From: an uncultured Lentibacter sp.
Lineage (GTDB): Bacteria; Pseudomonadota; Alphaproteobacteria; Rhodobacterales; Rhodobacteraceae
NCBI RefSeq assembly: GCF_937123735.1
Contig: NZ_CAKZKL010000032.1
Location: 62,001 to 126,000, forward strand
Reading direction: 5' to 3'
Length of the DNA: 64,000 nucleotides
Shown here piece by piece: positions 45,524 through 55,096 of the stretch. The position numbers and the translations under genes were made by a program. The stretch's first letter is position 1; each line of letters begins with the position of its first letter. The notes beneath the pieces are model-generated. The model worked only from the letters and a program-made list of their open reading frames with translations. It ran no database searches and had not been told where the DNA came from.

Positions 45524-46273
45524 ATGGCAATGAGTGAAGAGCTGCGTCTCGGCGTGAACATCGACCATGTGGCCACGGTGCGCAACGCCCGCGGCAGCGC
45601 CTACCCTGACCCTGTGCGGGCCGCAAAGCTTGCTGAAGCGGCCGGGGCCGATGGCATCACCGCACATTTGCGCGAAGACCGCCGCCATATTCGCGACAGC
45701 GATATTGACGGGCTGATGGCCGCACTCACCACACCGCTCAACTTTGAGATGGCCGCGACCGAGGAGATGCAGGCTATCGCATTGCGCCACCGCCCCCACG
45801 CCGTTTGCATCGTGCCTGAAAAACGCGAAGAGCGCACCACCGAGGGTGGGCTTGATGTGGCGGGTGACGACAACCGGCTTGCCAGTTTCATTGCGCCCCT
45901 GCGCGCCGCGGGCTGCCGTGTTTCGCTCTTTATCGGCCATGAGCCCGCGCAGATCAAAGCCGCCGCGCGCATCGGCGCCGAGGTCATCGAGCTGCACACC
46001 GGCGCTTACTGCGACCATCACTACGCGGGCGACTTTGCCGCCCGTGACGCAGAACTCGCCGCGCTGAAAGAGGGCGCAACGCTTGCGCAGGCTCTGGGCC
46101 TTGAGGTCCATGCAGGCCACGGCCTGACCTTTGAGACTGTCGCCCCCATCGCGGCGATCCCGGAGCTGCGTGAGCTCAACATTGGGCATTTTCTCATGGC
46201 CGAGTCGCTTTTTGTCGGCATGGAGGCCGCCATCGGCGAAATGCGCCGCCTGATGGAGGAGGCGCGCGCGTGA
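45524..46273 (+). CDS. pdxJ: pyridoxine 5'-phosphate synthase
   Basis: Forms pyridoxine 5'-phosphate from deoxyxylulose 5-phosphate and aminoacetone phosphate. The 249-residue TIM-barrel protein shows [16 protein letters not shown] near residue 8, HLREDRRHI near 45, the [16 protein letters not shown] loop and [21 protein letters not shown] precedes the ATG at 45524. It overlaps acpS by a GTGA, the common pdxJ-acpS pair. Confidence 0.97.
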   Translation: MAMSEELRLGVNIDHVATVRNARGSAYPDPVRAAKLAEAAGADGITAHLREDRRHIRDSDIDGLMAALTTPLNFEMAATEEMQAIALRHRPHAVCIVPEKREERTTEGGLDVAGDDNRLASFIAPLRAAGCRVSLFIGHEPAQIKAAARIGAEVIELHTGAYCDHHYAGDFAARDAELAALKEGATLAQALGLEVHAGHGLTFETVAPIAAIPELRELNIGHFLMAESLFVGMEAAIGEMRRLMEEARA

Positions 46274-46680
46274 TCCTCGGAATCGGGACCGATCTGGCCA
46301 ATATCGAGCGGATCGAAGCGACGCTCGCGCGCTTTGGGGACCGCTTTCGCAACCGTGTCTTCACCGAGACCGAACAGGCCAAGGCCGAGCGGCGCAAGGA
46401 TACCGCAGGCACTTACGCCAAACGCTGGGCCGCCAAGGAAGCCTGCTCCAAGGCGCTCGGCACGGGCCTGCGCATGGGCATCGCCTGGAAAGACATGCGC
46501 GTGCGCAACCTGCACACCGGCCAGCCCGTGATGGAAGTCACCGGCTGGGCCAAGACCCGCCTTGAGGCCATGACACCTGCGGGCCATGAGGCCATCATCC
46601 ATGTCACCCTCACCGATGATCACCCCTGGGCGCAGGCCTTTGTGGTGATTGAAGCGCGCCCAAACCCGCCGCAAACATAG
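46270..46680 (+). CDS. acpS: holo-[acyl-carrier-protein] synthase
   Basis: Transfers 4'-phosphopantetheine from CoA to apo-ACP. The 136-residue enzyme has [15 protein letters not shown] with D8 and the [15 protein letters not shown] motif near residue 55, both ligating magnesium. The start is a GTG that overlaps the pdxJ stop (GTGA), so translational coupling is expected. Length is normal. Confidence 0.96.
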   Translation: MILGIGTDLANIERIEATLARFGDRFRNRVFTETEQAKAERRKDTAGTYAKRWAAKEACSKALGTGLRMGIAWKDMRVRNLHTGQPVMEVTGWAKTRLEAMTPAGHEAIIHVTLTDDHPWAQAFVVIEARPNPPQT

Positions 46681-46764
46681 CCCGCAACGGCTTTCAGGCC
46701 GCCCCCGGGTTGACAGCTTCTCCCTTGCAGCCCATGAAGCTCAGAAGCTTTCAAGGATAGGCAT

Positions 46765-47604
46765 ATGAGCACCGAAGAAAAGAAGAGCGGCAGCGGGTTT
46801 GTGGAAACCATCAAGACAATCTTCTATGCGTTGCTCATTGCAGGGGTGTTTCGCTCGCTGTTCTTCCAGCCCTTCTGGATCCCCTCCGGCTCCATGAAAG
46901 ATACCTTGCTGATCGGCGATTTTCTCTTTGTGAATAAAATGGCCTATGGCTATTCCTATGCCTCCTGCCCCTCGGTGCGCATCCCGGCGGTTGGTCTGAA
47001 CATCGACGCTGAGGACATCTGCGGCTGGAGCCGAGGCGCAAACGACCGCCTCTTTGCCGGTGCCCCCGAGCGCGGCGATGTGGTTGTCTTCCGTCACCCC
47101 GTGAACGGCTCGGACTTCATCAAACGCCTCGTCGGGCTGCCCGGCGACCGGGTGCAGATGATCAACGGTGTTTTGCACCTCAACGGCACCCCAGTGAAGC
47201 TCGCCGATGGCGGCATTTTCAGCGAAACCTTCGAAATGCAGGGGCCGCAACGGATGCAGCCTTCTTGCGAGAACGGCTCTGTCGGCCTTGGCGGCACCTG
47301 CACCAAATCCCGCCAGATCGAGACCCTGCCCAATGGGCGCTCTCATGCGATCCTCAACATCGGGACGCGCCGCGCAGATGATACACCCGTCTTCACGGTG
47401 CCGGCGGGGCATTACTTCTTCATGGGCGACAACCGCGACAACTCGACAGACAGCCGCTTTGACCAGCGCGTCGGCGGTGTGGGCTTTGTGCCCTTCGAAA
47501 ACCTGATCGGGCGCGCCGATCGTGTCATGTTCTCCTCTGCCGGCAGCTCCATGCTCTATTTCTGGACATGGCGCAGTGATCGTTTCTTCAAGAGACTCCA
47601 GTGA
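46765..47604 (+). CDS. lepB: signal peptidase I
   Basis: Removes signal peptides from exported proteins on the periplasmic side. The 279-residue protein has one N-terminal helix ([17 protein letters not shown]), the catalytic Ser S43 in [10 protein letters not shown], the general-base Lys K120 in [12 protein letters not shown], and [16 protein letters not shown]. It leads lepB-rnc; its TGA overlaps the rnc GTG. Confidence 0.97.
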   Translation: MSTEEKKSGSGFVETIKTIFYALLIAGVFRSLFFQPFWIPSGSMKDTLLIGDFLFVNKMAYGYSYASCPSVRIPAVGLNIDAEDICGWSRGANDRLFAGAPERGDVVVFRHPVNGSDFIKRLVGLPGDRVQMINGVLHLNGTPVKLADGGIFSETFEMQGPQRMQPSCENGSVGLGGTCTKSRQIETLPNGRSHAILNIGTRRADDTPVFTVPAGHYFFMGDNRDNSTDSRFDQRVGGVGFVPFENLIGRADRVMFSSAGSSMLYFWTWRSDRFFKRLQ

Positions 47605-48287
47605 AACTCTCAAGCGACCTCAAGGCCTTTGAAGCACGCATCGGACATGAATTTGCCCGTCCGGAGCTTTTGAACCGCGCCCTCACGCACAGCTCTGTCT
47701 CCTCGCCCACCCGTCCAGACAACCAGCGCCTCGAATTTCTGGGCGACCGTGTTCTGGGCCTTGTCATCGCCGAAGCCCTGCTCAAAGACGACAAAAGCGC
47801 CAGCGAGGGGCAGCTTGCCCCCCGCTATAACGCTTTGGTGCGCAAGGAAAGCTGCGCCGATCTGGCCCGCGCGGTTGATATCGGGGCGGTGCTCAAGCTC
47901 GGGCGCTCTGAGATGATGTCCGGCGGGCGGCGCAAAACAGCCCTGCTGGGGGATGCCATGGAAGCGGTGATTGCCGCTGTCTATCTTGACGGCGGTTTTG
48001 AGGCGGCCAAAAGCCTCATCCTCAGGCTGTGGAAAGACCGCATCGACACCGTGGAAAGCGATGCCCGCGATGCCAAGACAGCCCTCCAGGAATGGGCCCA
48101 GGCCCGCAAGCAAACCCCGCCGCAATATGTGCAAACAGCCCGCGCAGGCCCCGATCATGCGCCGGTGTTCACCATAGAGGCCCGGATGCAGAGCGGCGAA
48201 AGCGCCAGCGCCACCGCCAGCTCAAAGCGCGCCGCCGAACAGGGTGCCGCCGCCGAGCTTCTGGGCAGGCTTGAAAGCAACACATGA
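47601..48287 (+). CDS. rnc: ribonuclease III
   Basis: Cleaves double-stranded RNA in rRNA and mRNA maturation. The 228-residue enzyme has the RNase III motif [15 protein letters not shown] near residues 41-55 and the second acidic cluster [16 protein letters not shown] near 118, then a double-stranded RNA-binding domain after residue 155. The start is GTG at 47601, overlapping the lepB stop. The EamA gene overlaps its end by four bases. Confidence 0.97.
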   Translation: MKLSSDLKAFEARIGHEFARPELLNRALTHSSVSSPTRPDNQRLEFLGDRVLGLVIAEALLKDDKSASEGQLAPRYNALVRKESCADLARAVDIGAVLKLGRSEMMSGGRRKTALLGDAMEAVIAAVYLDGGFEAAKSLILRLWKDRIDTVESDARDAKTALQEWAQARKQTPPQYVQTARAGPDHAPVFTIEARMQSGESASATASSKRAAEQGAAAELLGRLESNT

Positions 48288-49165
48288 GCGCCACCCGCTT
48301 TGGCGCAAACAAAACCGGCGCGCTCTTCATGGTCGCGGCCATGGCGGCCTTTGCGCTGGAGGACAGCCTCTTCAAGGCCGCCACTCAAACCATCCCGATC
48401 AGCACGGCGCTGCTGTGTTTTGGCAGCCTTGGCTTTGCGCTTTTTGCCGCCCGCTCCGCCCTGTTGGGAGAGCCGGTGTTCCACCCCGCCTGCTTTAAGC
48501 CAACCATGCTTGTGCGCTCTGCCTTCGAGCTGATGGGGCGGCTCTTCTTTGCGCTTGCGCTGGCCTATGCGCCCCTCGCCAGCACCTCGGCAATCCTGCA
48601 ATCCGCCCCGATCTTTGTCACGCTTGGGGCAATTTTTGTCTTTGGCGAAGCGGTCGGCTGGCGGCGCTGGCTGGCCATGGGTGTGGGCTTTGCCGGCGTG
48701 TTGCTCATCATTCGCCCGGGCTTTGAGAGCTTCGCCATCACCTCGCTCTATGCGCTTCTGGCCACCATCGGCTTTGCGGGCCGCGATCTGGCCACCCGCG
48801 CCAGCCCGCCCGCCATGTCCACCGCCCAGCTCGGCAGCCTTGGCTTTGCCGTGCTTTTGATGGCTGGCCTTGTGGTCAGCCTGTTTGAAACCGCCCCCAC
48901 CCGCCTGCCCGATCCTGCGAGCCTCGCGCTCACAGCGGGGGCGGCCTGTGTCGGCGTGCTGGCCTACGCCGCCCTCACCCGCGCCATGCGCGTCGGCGAC
49001 ATCGGCTTTGTGGCGCCCTACCGCTATACGCGGCTTCTCTTTGCGCTTGTCATCGCCTTCACCGTCTTTGGCGAGCGCCCCGATGGGCTCACTTTGCTGG
49101 GGGCCTTGGTGATTGTGCTGTCAGGGGCCTACAGCTTTGCGCGCGCAAGGAGCACTGGCGGCTAA
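48284..49165 (+). CDS. EamA/DMT-family transporter
   Basis: The 293-residue protein has about ten hydrophobic helices in two EamA repeats ([20 protein letters not shown] and, later, the LARPDP-type second half with [14 protein letters not shown]). Such drug/metabolite transporters move amino acids, metabolites or drugs; the substrate is not readable here. It overlaps rnc by four bases and lies between rnc and era, which are usually closer neighbours. Confidence 0.9.
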   Translation: MSATRFGANKTGALFMVAAMAAFALEDSLFKAATQTIPISTALLCFGSLGFALFAARSALLGEPVFHPACFKPTMLVRSAFELMGRLFFALALAYAPLASTSAILQSAPIFVTLGAIFVFGEAVGWRRWLAMGVGFAGVLLIIRPGFESFAITSLYALLATIGFAGRDLATRASPPAMSTAQLGSLGFAVLLMAGLVVSLFETAPTRLPDPASLALTAGAACVGVLAYAALTRAMRVGDIGFVAPYRYTRLLFALVIAFTVFGERPDGLTLLGALVIVLSGAYSFARARSTGG

Positions 49166-49212
49166 GCGCGAAACAGGCTAAAGACAGCCCAGCCTTATCT
49201 GGAGCACCTGAA

Positions 49213-50121
49213 ATGACCACACGCGCAGGCTTTGTTGCCCTGATCGGAGAGCCAAACGCTGGCAAATCCACCCTGCTCAACCGCATGGTTGGGGCCAAGG
49301 TCAGCATCGTGACCCATAAGGTGCAAACCACCCGCGCCCGCATCCGCGGTGTGGCGCTTGAAGGTGACAGCCAGCTCGTCTTTGTCGACACCCCCGGCCT
49401 CTTCAAACCCCGCCGCAGGCTGGACCGCGCCATGGTCGCCGCCGCTTGGGGCGGCGCAGCCGATGCCGATATCGTCGTGTTGCTCATCGAGGCCCACCGG
49501 GGCATCACCGAAGGGGTGAAGCACATCCTTGAAAGCCTCAAGGGCCTCAACCCCGACCAGCACGTCGCGCTGGCGATCAACAAGATCGACAAGGTCAAAT
49601 CCGATTCTCTCTTGCAACTCACCGAGCAGATGAACTCCCTGCACCCTTTCGTGCAGACCTTCATGATCTCGGCGGAGCGCGGCCACGGCGTCTCTGCCCT
49701 GCGCGAATGGTTGGCGTCCGAGCTGCCCGAAGGCCCGTGGCTCTACCCCGAAGACCAGATCGCCGATCTGCCCATGCGCATGATCGCCGCCGAAATGACC
49801 CGCGAAAAGCTCACCCTGCGCCTACATCAGGAACTGCCCTACCAGCTCACGGTCGAGACAGAAGCCTGGGAAGAGCGCAAAGACGGCTCCGCGCGTGTCG
49901 ACCAGATCATCTACGTCATGCGCGACGGCCACAAAGGCATCCTGCTGGGCAAACGCGGCGAAACAATCAAGGCCGTTTCCAAAGCCGCGCGCGAAGAGCT
50001 CGAGGAGTTTCTGGGCCGCAAGGTGCACCTCTTTCTGCAAGTCAAAGTGCGCCCCAACTGGCTTGAAGAAAAAGAGCGCTACTCCGAGATGGGCCTTGAT
50101 TTCAAGGACGGCAACGCTTGA
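49213..50121 (+). CDS. era: GTPase Era
   Basis: Essential GTPase that binds 16S rRNA and helps 30S assembly. The 302-residue protein has G1 GEPNAGKST (residues 12-20), G3 DTPGLFKP near 58, G4 NKIDK near 120 and a C-terminal KH domain with VIYVMRDGHKGILLGKRGE-type VIxGxxGxxIK pattern. Its stop overlaps the TTG start of the DUF1491 gene. Confidence 0.97.
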   Translation: MTTRAGFVALIGEPNAGKSTLLNRMVGAKVSIVTHKVQTTRARIRGVALEGDSQLVFVDTPGLFKPRRRLDRAMVAAAWGGAADADIVVLLIEAHRGITEGVKHILESLKGLNPDQHVALAINKIDKVKSDSLLQLTEQMNSLHPFVQTFMISAERGHGVSALREWLASELPEGPWLYPEDQIADLPMRMIAAEMTREKLTLRLHQELPYQLTVETEAWEERKDGSARVDQIIYVMRDGHKGILLGKRGETIKAVSKAAREELEEFLGRKVHLFLQVKVRPNWLEEKERYSEMGLDFKDGNA

Positions 50122-50450
50122 CGCGCCTCACCTCGGATTTCTGGGTGTCTGCCTACCTCACGCGCCTCAGGCTGCACGACATCCCCGCCTTCGTGGTCAA
50201 ACACGGCGATGACACCGCCGGCGCGGTGCTGGTAAAGCTCAACACGCTTGATGGCCGCGCGCAGGCCTTTCAGCGCCGTTTTGACTTTATGACAAACAGC
50301 CGCGCCTGGGAGCTTCTGGCCGAAGGCGAGGAAGCCGCCGTAGACGCCTCCCTTGCCAAACAGCGCAGCATGGACCCTGACCTCTGGATCATCGAGGTCG
50401 AAGACCGCATGGGGCGGCATTTGCTTGATGAGGCCGGATTGTCCGACTAA
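50118..50450 (+). CDS. DUF1491 protein
   Basis: The 110-residue product matches the DUF1491 family, small proteins found with era in many alphaproteobacteria. It begins at a TTG overlapping the era TGA (TTGA) and reads LTSDFWVSAYLTRLRL, with a late DPDLWIIEVEDR and GRHLLDEAGL ending. Coupled translation to era is likely. Function unknown. recO, which often follows in related genomes as I recall, is not here. Confidence 0.88.
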   Translation: MTRLTSDFWVSAYLTRLRLHDIPAFVVKHGDDTAGAVLVKLNTLDGRAQAFQRRFDFMTNSRAWELLAEGEEAAVDASLAKQRSMDPDLWIIEVEDRMGRHLLDEAGLSD

Positions 50451-50475
50451 CCTTTTCCCAAACGGGGAGAGAGAC

Positions 50476-51879
50476 ATGCTGGACCAACTCAAAGAAATCG
50501 TCGGGGCAGCCCATGTGCTCACACAAGAGGACATGGCCAAATACAGCCAGGACTGGACCCACGAATTCCGCTGGACACCCCTCGCCGTTGTCCGCCCCGC
50601 CACGACGGCCGAAGTCGCCGCCGTGGTGAAGCTTGCGAGCGACACAAACACAGCCGTCGTCCCTGTGTCAGGCAACACCAACCTCGCCGCCGCCGCCACA
50701 GCCGAGGGCGCTGTGATGATCTCGCTGGAGCGGATGAACGCCATCCGCGAAATCCGCCCCGAGGCCAAGCTCGCCATTGTCGAGGCGGGTGTCGTCCTGG
50801 CCACGCTGCGCGAGGCCGTTGAGCAGCACGGGCTGATCTTCCCGCTCACCTTCGGGGCGCAGGGCTCTGCCATGATCGGCGGCAACCTGGCTACAAATGC
50901 GGGCGGCTCCAATGTCTTGCGCTATGGCAACACGCGCGATCTGTGCTTGGGGCTTGAGGTTGTGCTGCCCAGCGGCGAGGTGATGGACATCATGAGCGAG
51001 CTGCACAAGGACAACTCCGGCTACAACCTCAAACACCTCTTTATCGGGGCCGAAGGCACGCTCGGCATCATCACCGCCGCCGTGCTCAAGCTCTCGGCCA
51101 AGCCGCGCGCCTATGCCACGGCCATGGTCGCCACCCAAAGCGTCTCTGGTGCGCTTGACGTGCTCAACCGCCTGCAAGCGGCCACAGGTGGCAGCGTCGA
51201 GGCCTTCGAATACATGCCAAAACCCTATATCGACGCCCATATGCGCCAGATCAGCGGCGCGCGCGCGCCCTTCTCCAGCCCCTATGCACATACGGTCCTC
51301 GTCGAAGTTGGGGCCACCTCAGAGGCCGCAGCCGCCTCGGGGGCCGATGGCCGCCCGATGGTTGCCAGCCAGCTGGAAGAAACCCTCTCTGCGCTTTTAG
51401 AGGCCGAGGTGGTGTGCGATGCCGTGGTCGCCCAGAACGAGACCCAGCGCCGCGAAATGTGGGCCCGCCGCGAGGCCGCCGCCGAAGTGGTCTTCGCGCA
51501 AATGCCGGTGATCAACAACGACATCGCCGTGCCTGTCGACAAGGTTGAGAGTTTTCTGGCGCGTGCCGACGCAGCCATCAAACAAGCCGATCCCGGGGCC
51601 TTTGCCTATGTTGTGGCCCATTTGGGCGATGGCAATGTCCACTACGCCGTGAAAGCGCCCAACTATACCCCCGAAATCAAGGCGCAGATCGTCGAGATCG
51701 TGGAAGACTGCGTGCTCCACTTCGGCGGCAGCTTCTCCGCCGAGCACGGAATCGGAACCTACAAACTCCCTTCCATGGCACGGCGGAAAAACAAAGCAGC
51801 GCTCTCAGCGATGCGCGCCATCAAAACGGCGCTTGATCCGAAAGGGATCATGAACCCGGGCAAGGTTATTCCGGAGTAA
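50476..51879 (+). CDS. FAD-binding oxidase, GlcD/D-lactate dehydrogenase-like
   Basis: The 467-residue flavoprotein is of the FAD_binding_4 / FAD-oxidase C type, which oxidises 2-hydroxy acids such as D-lactate, glycolate or D-2-hydroxyglutarate. The FAD-binding VVPVSGNTNLAAAAT and MIGGNLATNAGGSNVLRYGNT regions are at residues 55-70 and 133-152; the C-terminal HLGDGNVHYAV and FSAEHGIGTYKL hold catalytic His residues. ATG 50476 has GGGAGAGAG before it. The exact substrate is open. It comes 25 bases after the DUF1491 gene and may be cotranscribed. Confidence 0.92.
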   Translation: MLDQLKEIVGAAHVLTQEDMAKYSQDWTHEFRWTPLAVVRPATTAEVAAVVKLASDTNTAVVPVSGNTNLAAAATAEGAVMISLERMNAIREIRPEAKLAIVEAGVVLATLREAVEQHGLIFPLTFGAQGSAMIGGNLATNAGGSNVLRYGNTRDLCLGLEVVLPSGEVMDIMSELHKDNSGYNLKHLFIGAEGTLGIITAAVLKLSAKPRAYATAMVATQSVSGALDVLNRLQAATGGSVEAFEYMPKPYIDAHMRQISGARAPFSSPYAHTVLVEVGATSEAAAASGADGRPMVASQLEETLSALLEAEVVCDAVVAQNETQRREMWARREAAAEVVFAQMPVINNDIAVPVDKVESFLARADAAIKQADPGAFAYVVAHLGDGNVHYAVKAPNYTPEIKAQIVEIVEDCVLHFGGSFSAEHGIGTYKLPSMARRKNKAALSAMRAIKTALDPKGIMNPGKVIPE

Positions 51880-51908
51880 AGCGAGCCTTTTCGCGCAACA
51901 GTCGCCCA

Positions 51909-52049
51909 GCCGAGCTTCGCCTGACCGGGGGATGGTGATCCAACGGTTCTGACATAGCGCTTTATGCCAGCCAAATCCGTGCTGCCCATCATCCGTGCGC
52001 CCAGCTTCACCAAATCGCCAGCCCGTGGGACGGTCAGGCGATGCTCGGC
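51909..52049. repeat. 141-base segment bounded by 19-base inverted repeats
   Basis: GCCGAGCTTCGCCTGACCG at 51909-51927 and its complement with one mismatch at 52031-52049 enclose 103 bases. The segment fills most of the gap between two convergent genes. It could be a small non-autonomous element or a long-stem structured RNA. No transposase or target duplication is seen. Confidence 0.5.
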
Positions 52050-52083
52050 GGCCTGCGGCCTTGATTCCGAGCAGGGCTTTCCC

Positions 52084-52713
52084 TCACCCCTTCACAAACA
52101 GCGCCACGAAGCCTGCGTCATCCTTATGCGCGCCCTCGGCCTTCTCGCCGTAGATCCGCACGCGCTTCAGCTCCAAATCGCCGATCTGCCCCGCAAGCCT
52201 GTCAAATGTCGCGGCAAAGCCCGCCGCCTGCCAATGCGCCTCGCTCACCGATATCGCGATCTGCGCGCCCGTGGCCGCCACGCGCAGCACCTCGTCCAAG
52301 GCCTCTGGCCCCACATGCCCCGTGGTGAACGTGCCCGATGAGACAACCGCGCCATAAGCGCCATTCGCCACATCCAGCCGCGCGGTCATATCACCCAGAA
52401 ACAGCCGTTGATACACCCCGCGCGCCTCAGCCACATCGAGCATCTCAGCGCTGATGTCCACGCCATCGACAGGCCCCAGCCCAAGCGCTGCCAAATGCGC
52501 GCCCACAAGCCCCGTGCCTGCGCCGATGTCCAGTATCGGCCCGCTTGGCCCCCGCGCCACAAAGGCGGCAACAACCCGCTCCGGCAGGCAATAATCCATC
52601 CGCGCGGCAAAATCCGCGTCATAGGTCTTGGCCCAAGCCGCATAGAGCCGCTTGCTGTCTTCAGGGGTTTTCAGCCCGTAGGCCGCATCAAGGTCTGGCG
52701 CGTTATCACTCAT
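52084..52713 (-). CDS. class I SAM-dependent methyltransferase
   Basis: The 209-residue protein has the Rossmann motif I ILDIGAGTGLVGAHLA near residue 60, VDGVDISAEML as motif II and VVSSGTFTTGHVGPEALDE. The N-terminal YAAWAKTYDADFAARMDYCLP is typical of the small-molecule group that includes UbiE-like members. I choose ATG 52713, since the upstream 12 codons lack similarity. ubiK follows upstream on the same strand. Substrate unknown. Confidence 0.88.
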   Translation of the reverse strand: MSDNAPDLDAAYGLKTPEDSKRLYAAWAKTYDADFAARMDYCLPERVVAAFVARGPSGPILDIGAGTGLVGAHLAALGLGPVDGVDISAEMLDVAEARGVYQRLFLGDMTARLDVANGAYGAVVSSGTFTTGHVGPEALDEVLRVAATGAQIAISVSEAHWQAAGFAATFDRLAGQIGDLELKRVRIYGEKAEGAHKDDAGFVALFVKG

Positions 52714-52752
52714 AAACCAAAGTGAAACAGCCCCCCAGCCCTCAGGCAAGCC

Positions 52753-53025
52753 TTACTTTTTCTTGGCGGTTGTCTTGGCGGCCTTTGCAGGGGTCTCAAG
52801 CGCATCAAGCCGCGCTTTCAGCGCTTCGTTCTCTTCGCGCGCCTTCTGTGCCATGGCGCGCACCGCGTCAAACTCCTCTCGGGTGACAAAATCACGGTCC
52901 GCCAACCAACGGTCCATCATCGACTTCATCGCCGTCTCGGCTTCGGTCTTTGCGCCCTGGGCCACGCCCATCGCATTTGTCATCAGTTGCGAAATGTCAT
53001 CCAGCACTTTGTTGCGTGTTTGCAT
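52753..53025 (-). CDS. ubiK: UbiK-type accessory factor (BMFP domain)
   Basis: The 90-residue protein has a helical BMFP domain (KVLDDISQLMTNAMGVAQGA) then a Glu/Lys/Ala coiled coil and a Lys-rich end (KAAKTTAKKK). In gamma-proteobacteria UbiK assists ubiquinone synthesis. The start at 53025 has GGAGC nearby; the frame opens 31 codons earlier. It diverges from lgt by 101 bases. Assignment is by fold and size. Confidence 0.8.
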   Translation of the reverse strand: MQTRNKVLDDISQLMTNAMGVAQGAKTEAETAMKSMMDRWLADRDFVTREEFDAVRAMAQKAREENEALKARLDALETPAKAAKTTAKKK

Positions 53026-53126
53026 GGGGTTTTGCTCCTCGGCGTGTTGCTTGCCTCCTATATGGGGCAGTCCGCACGCATTCTCAATGCTTGACCATCC
53101 CCGCAAGGCAGGCAACAACGTGTCTT

Positions 53127-54032
53127 ATGTTGGCACAACTCCCCTTTCCCGAGATCTCACCCGAGATCTTCACGCTCCCGCTCTTTGGCATGGAGTTTTC
53201 CCTGCGCTGGTATGCTCTGGCCTATATCGTCGGGATCATCCTTGCATGGCGGGTCAGTATCCGCGCCATAAGCCGCCCCGCGCTCTGGAACGGCACAGCG
53301 CCGCTCACCAAGCCGCAGCTTGAAGACCTGCTCACATGGATCATCCTCGGAATCATCCTCGGCGGCCGCCTCGGCTTTGTGCTGTTTTACGAGCCGGCCC
53401 ATTACCTCGCCAACCCGTCGCAAATCCTCAAACTCTGGCAAGGCGGCATGGCCTTTCACGGCGGCTTCCTCGGCGTGGTCATCGCTTCCTGGATCTGGTG
53501 CGCGCGCAATGGCGTGAGCAAGATCGCCGCCGCCGACACAATCGCCCTCGGCGTGCCATGGGGCCTCATGCTGGGCCGCCTGGCCAATTTCATCAACGCC
53601 GAGCTCTGGGGCAGGCCCACAGATGTGCCCTGGGCAATGACATTCCCCAGCATGTGCCGCAACACTGCGCTGCAAGGCTGCGAAACGGTGGGCGATTGGT
53701 TTTACACGGGCGCCGAAGTGGCGCGCCACCCCTCCCAGCTCTACCAAGCCGCCCTTGAAGGGGCCACGCTGGGGCTTGTGCTGCTCTACCTCGCCTTCGC
53801 GCGCGGCGCGCTCAAGACACGCGGGCTCATAACAGGCGTCTTCGTGGCGGGCTACGGCCTCGCGCGCTTTGTGGTCGAGCAGTTCCGCCAGCCCGATGCG
53901 CAGTTCATCACAACAGAAAACCCGCTTGGCCATGTGCTCATGGGCCTCACCATGGGCCAAATCCTGTCGCTGCCCATGGTGCTCGCAGGGCTTGCCATCA
54001 TCCTCTGGGCGCGCCGCCAGCCGGCTCCATGA
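53127..54032 (+). CDS. lgt: prolipoprotein diacylglyceryl transferase
   Basis: Attaches diacylglycerol to the lipobox Cys of prolipoproteins in the inner membrane. The 301-residue protein has about seven helices, the MAFHGGFLGVV region with H111, and the Lgt signature GRLANFINAELWGRP at 150-164. Start at 53127 begins the conserved LPFPEISPEIFTLPLFG. It overlaps the MidA-like gene by four bases; the neighbours lgt, midA and pgeF form one operon. Confidence 0.96.
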   Translation: MLAQLPFPEISPEIFTLPLFGMEFSLRWYALAYIVGIILAWRVSIRAISRPALWNGTAPLTKPQLEDLLTWIILGIILGGRLGFVLFYEPAHYLANPSQILKLWQGGMAFHGGFLGVVIASWIWCARNGVSKIAAADTIALGVPWGLMLGRLANFINAELWGRPTDVPWAMTFPSMCRNTALQGCETVGDWFYTGAEVARHPSQLYQAALEGATLGLVLLYLAFARGALKTRGLITGVFVAGYGLARFVVEQFRQPDAQFITTENPLGHVLMGLTMGQILSLPMVLAGLAIILWARRQPAP

Positions 54033-55096
54033 CGGCCCTCACAAACCATATCACGTCCCTCATCCGCGCCAGCGGCCCGCTCACGCTGGCCGAGTTCATG
54101 GCGCTGTGCCTCCAGCACCCGGAGCACGGCTATTACACCACCCGCGATCCCCTGGGCGCAGCGGGGGATTTCACCACAGCCCCCGAAATTTCCCAGATGT
54201 TCGGCGAGCTGCTTGGCCTCTGCCTTGCGCAAAGCTGGCTTGATGCAGGCGCACCGGCCCCCTTTACACTGGCCGAGCTTGGCCCCGGCCGTGGCACGCT
54301 CATGGCTGATATCCTGCGCGCCACCCGCGCCGTGCCGGGCTTTCACGCCGCCGCCGAACTGTTGCTCATCGAGACGTCTCCCGCCCTGCGCGCCCGCCAA
54401 GCCGAGGCGCTCACAGGCCACAGCCCGACATGGGCCAACAGCTTCGCGCCCAAGGCCCAGCCGCTCTTTCTGGTTGCCAACGAGTTCTTTGATGCCCTGC
54501 CCATCCGCCAGTTCATCCGCGATACGGGCGGCTGGCGCGAGCGGGTCGTCGGCCTCAGCGAGGGCGCGCTTGCCTTCGGCCTCACAGAAGCCGCCCCGCT
54601 CGCCGCGCTGGAGCATCGCCTGAGCGACACAGCCGAAGGCGATATCGTCACACTTTCAGGCCATGCCGAGGCCGTGGCCAGCGAAATCGGCGCGCATATC
54701 GCCACGCACGGCGGCACAGCGCTGATCATCGACTATGGCGACTGGCAGCCAACAGGCGACAGCTTCCAAGCCGTCAAGGCACATGAAAAGGTCAGCCCGC
54801 TGGAAAGCCCCGGCGAAGCCGATCTCACCGCACATGTCGATTTTGCCGCCCTCGCCCGCGCCGCCGCCCCCGCTGCGCACAGCGCGCTCACGCCCCAAGG
54901 CGTCTTTCTGGAGCGCCTCGGCATCACCGCCCGCGCTGAGACCCTTGCGCAAAACCTCAGAGATGGAGCGCTTCAAAACCACATCGCAGCACATCGCCGC
55001 TTGACGCACCCCGAAGAAATGGGGAGCCTCTTCAAAGTCATGGCACTCATGCCCCAAGGCACGCACGCCCCAGCAGGACTTGACGATGACGCTTGA
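54029..55096 (+). CDS. SAM-dependent methyltransferase, MidA/NDUFAF7 family
   Basis: The 355-residue protein matches the class I methyltransferases of the MidA/NDUFAF7 family, whose mitochondrial members methylate an arginine of a complex I subunit. Marks are PEHGYYTTRDPLGAAGDFTT near residue 30, the SAM motif ELGPGRGTLMADILRA and the VANEFFDALPIRQF segment. It lies between lgt and pgeF with overlaps at both ends. A role in complex I assembly is inference from mitochondrial relatives. Confidence 0.9.
   Translation: MTALTNHITSLIRASGPLTLAEFMALCLQHPEHGYYTTRDPLGAAGDFTTAPEISQMFGELLGLCLAQSWLDAGAPAPFTLAELGPGRGTLMADILRATRAVPGFHAAAELLLIETSPALRARQAEALTGHSPTWANSFAPKAQPLFLVANEFFDALPIRQFIRDTGGWRERVVGLSEGALAFGLTEAAPLAALEHRLSDTAEGDIVTLSGHAEAVASEIGAHIATHGGTALIIDYGDWQPTGDSFQAVKAHEKVSPLESPGEADLTAHVDFAALARAAAPAAHSALTPQGVFLERLGITARAETLAQNLRDGALQNHIAAHRRLTHPEEMGSLFKVMALMPQGTHAPAGLDDDA

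Noticed and set aside
51759..52013. 84-codon leftward frame across the 141-base element
   Set aside because: It overlaps the end of the FAD dehydrogenase gene and has no homology that I recognise.
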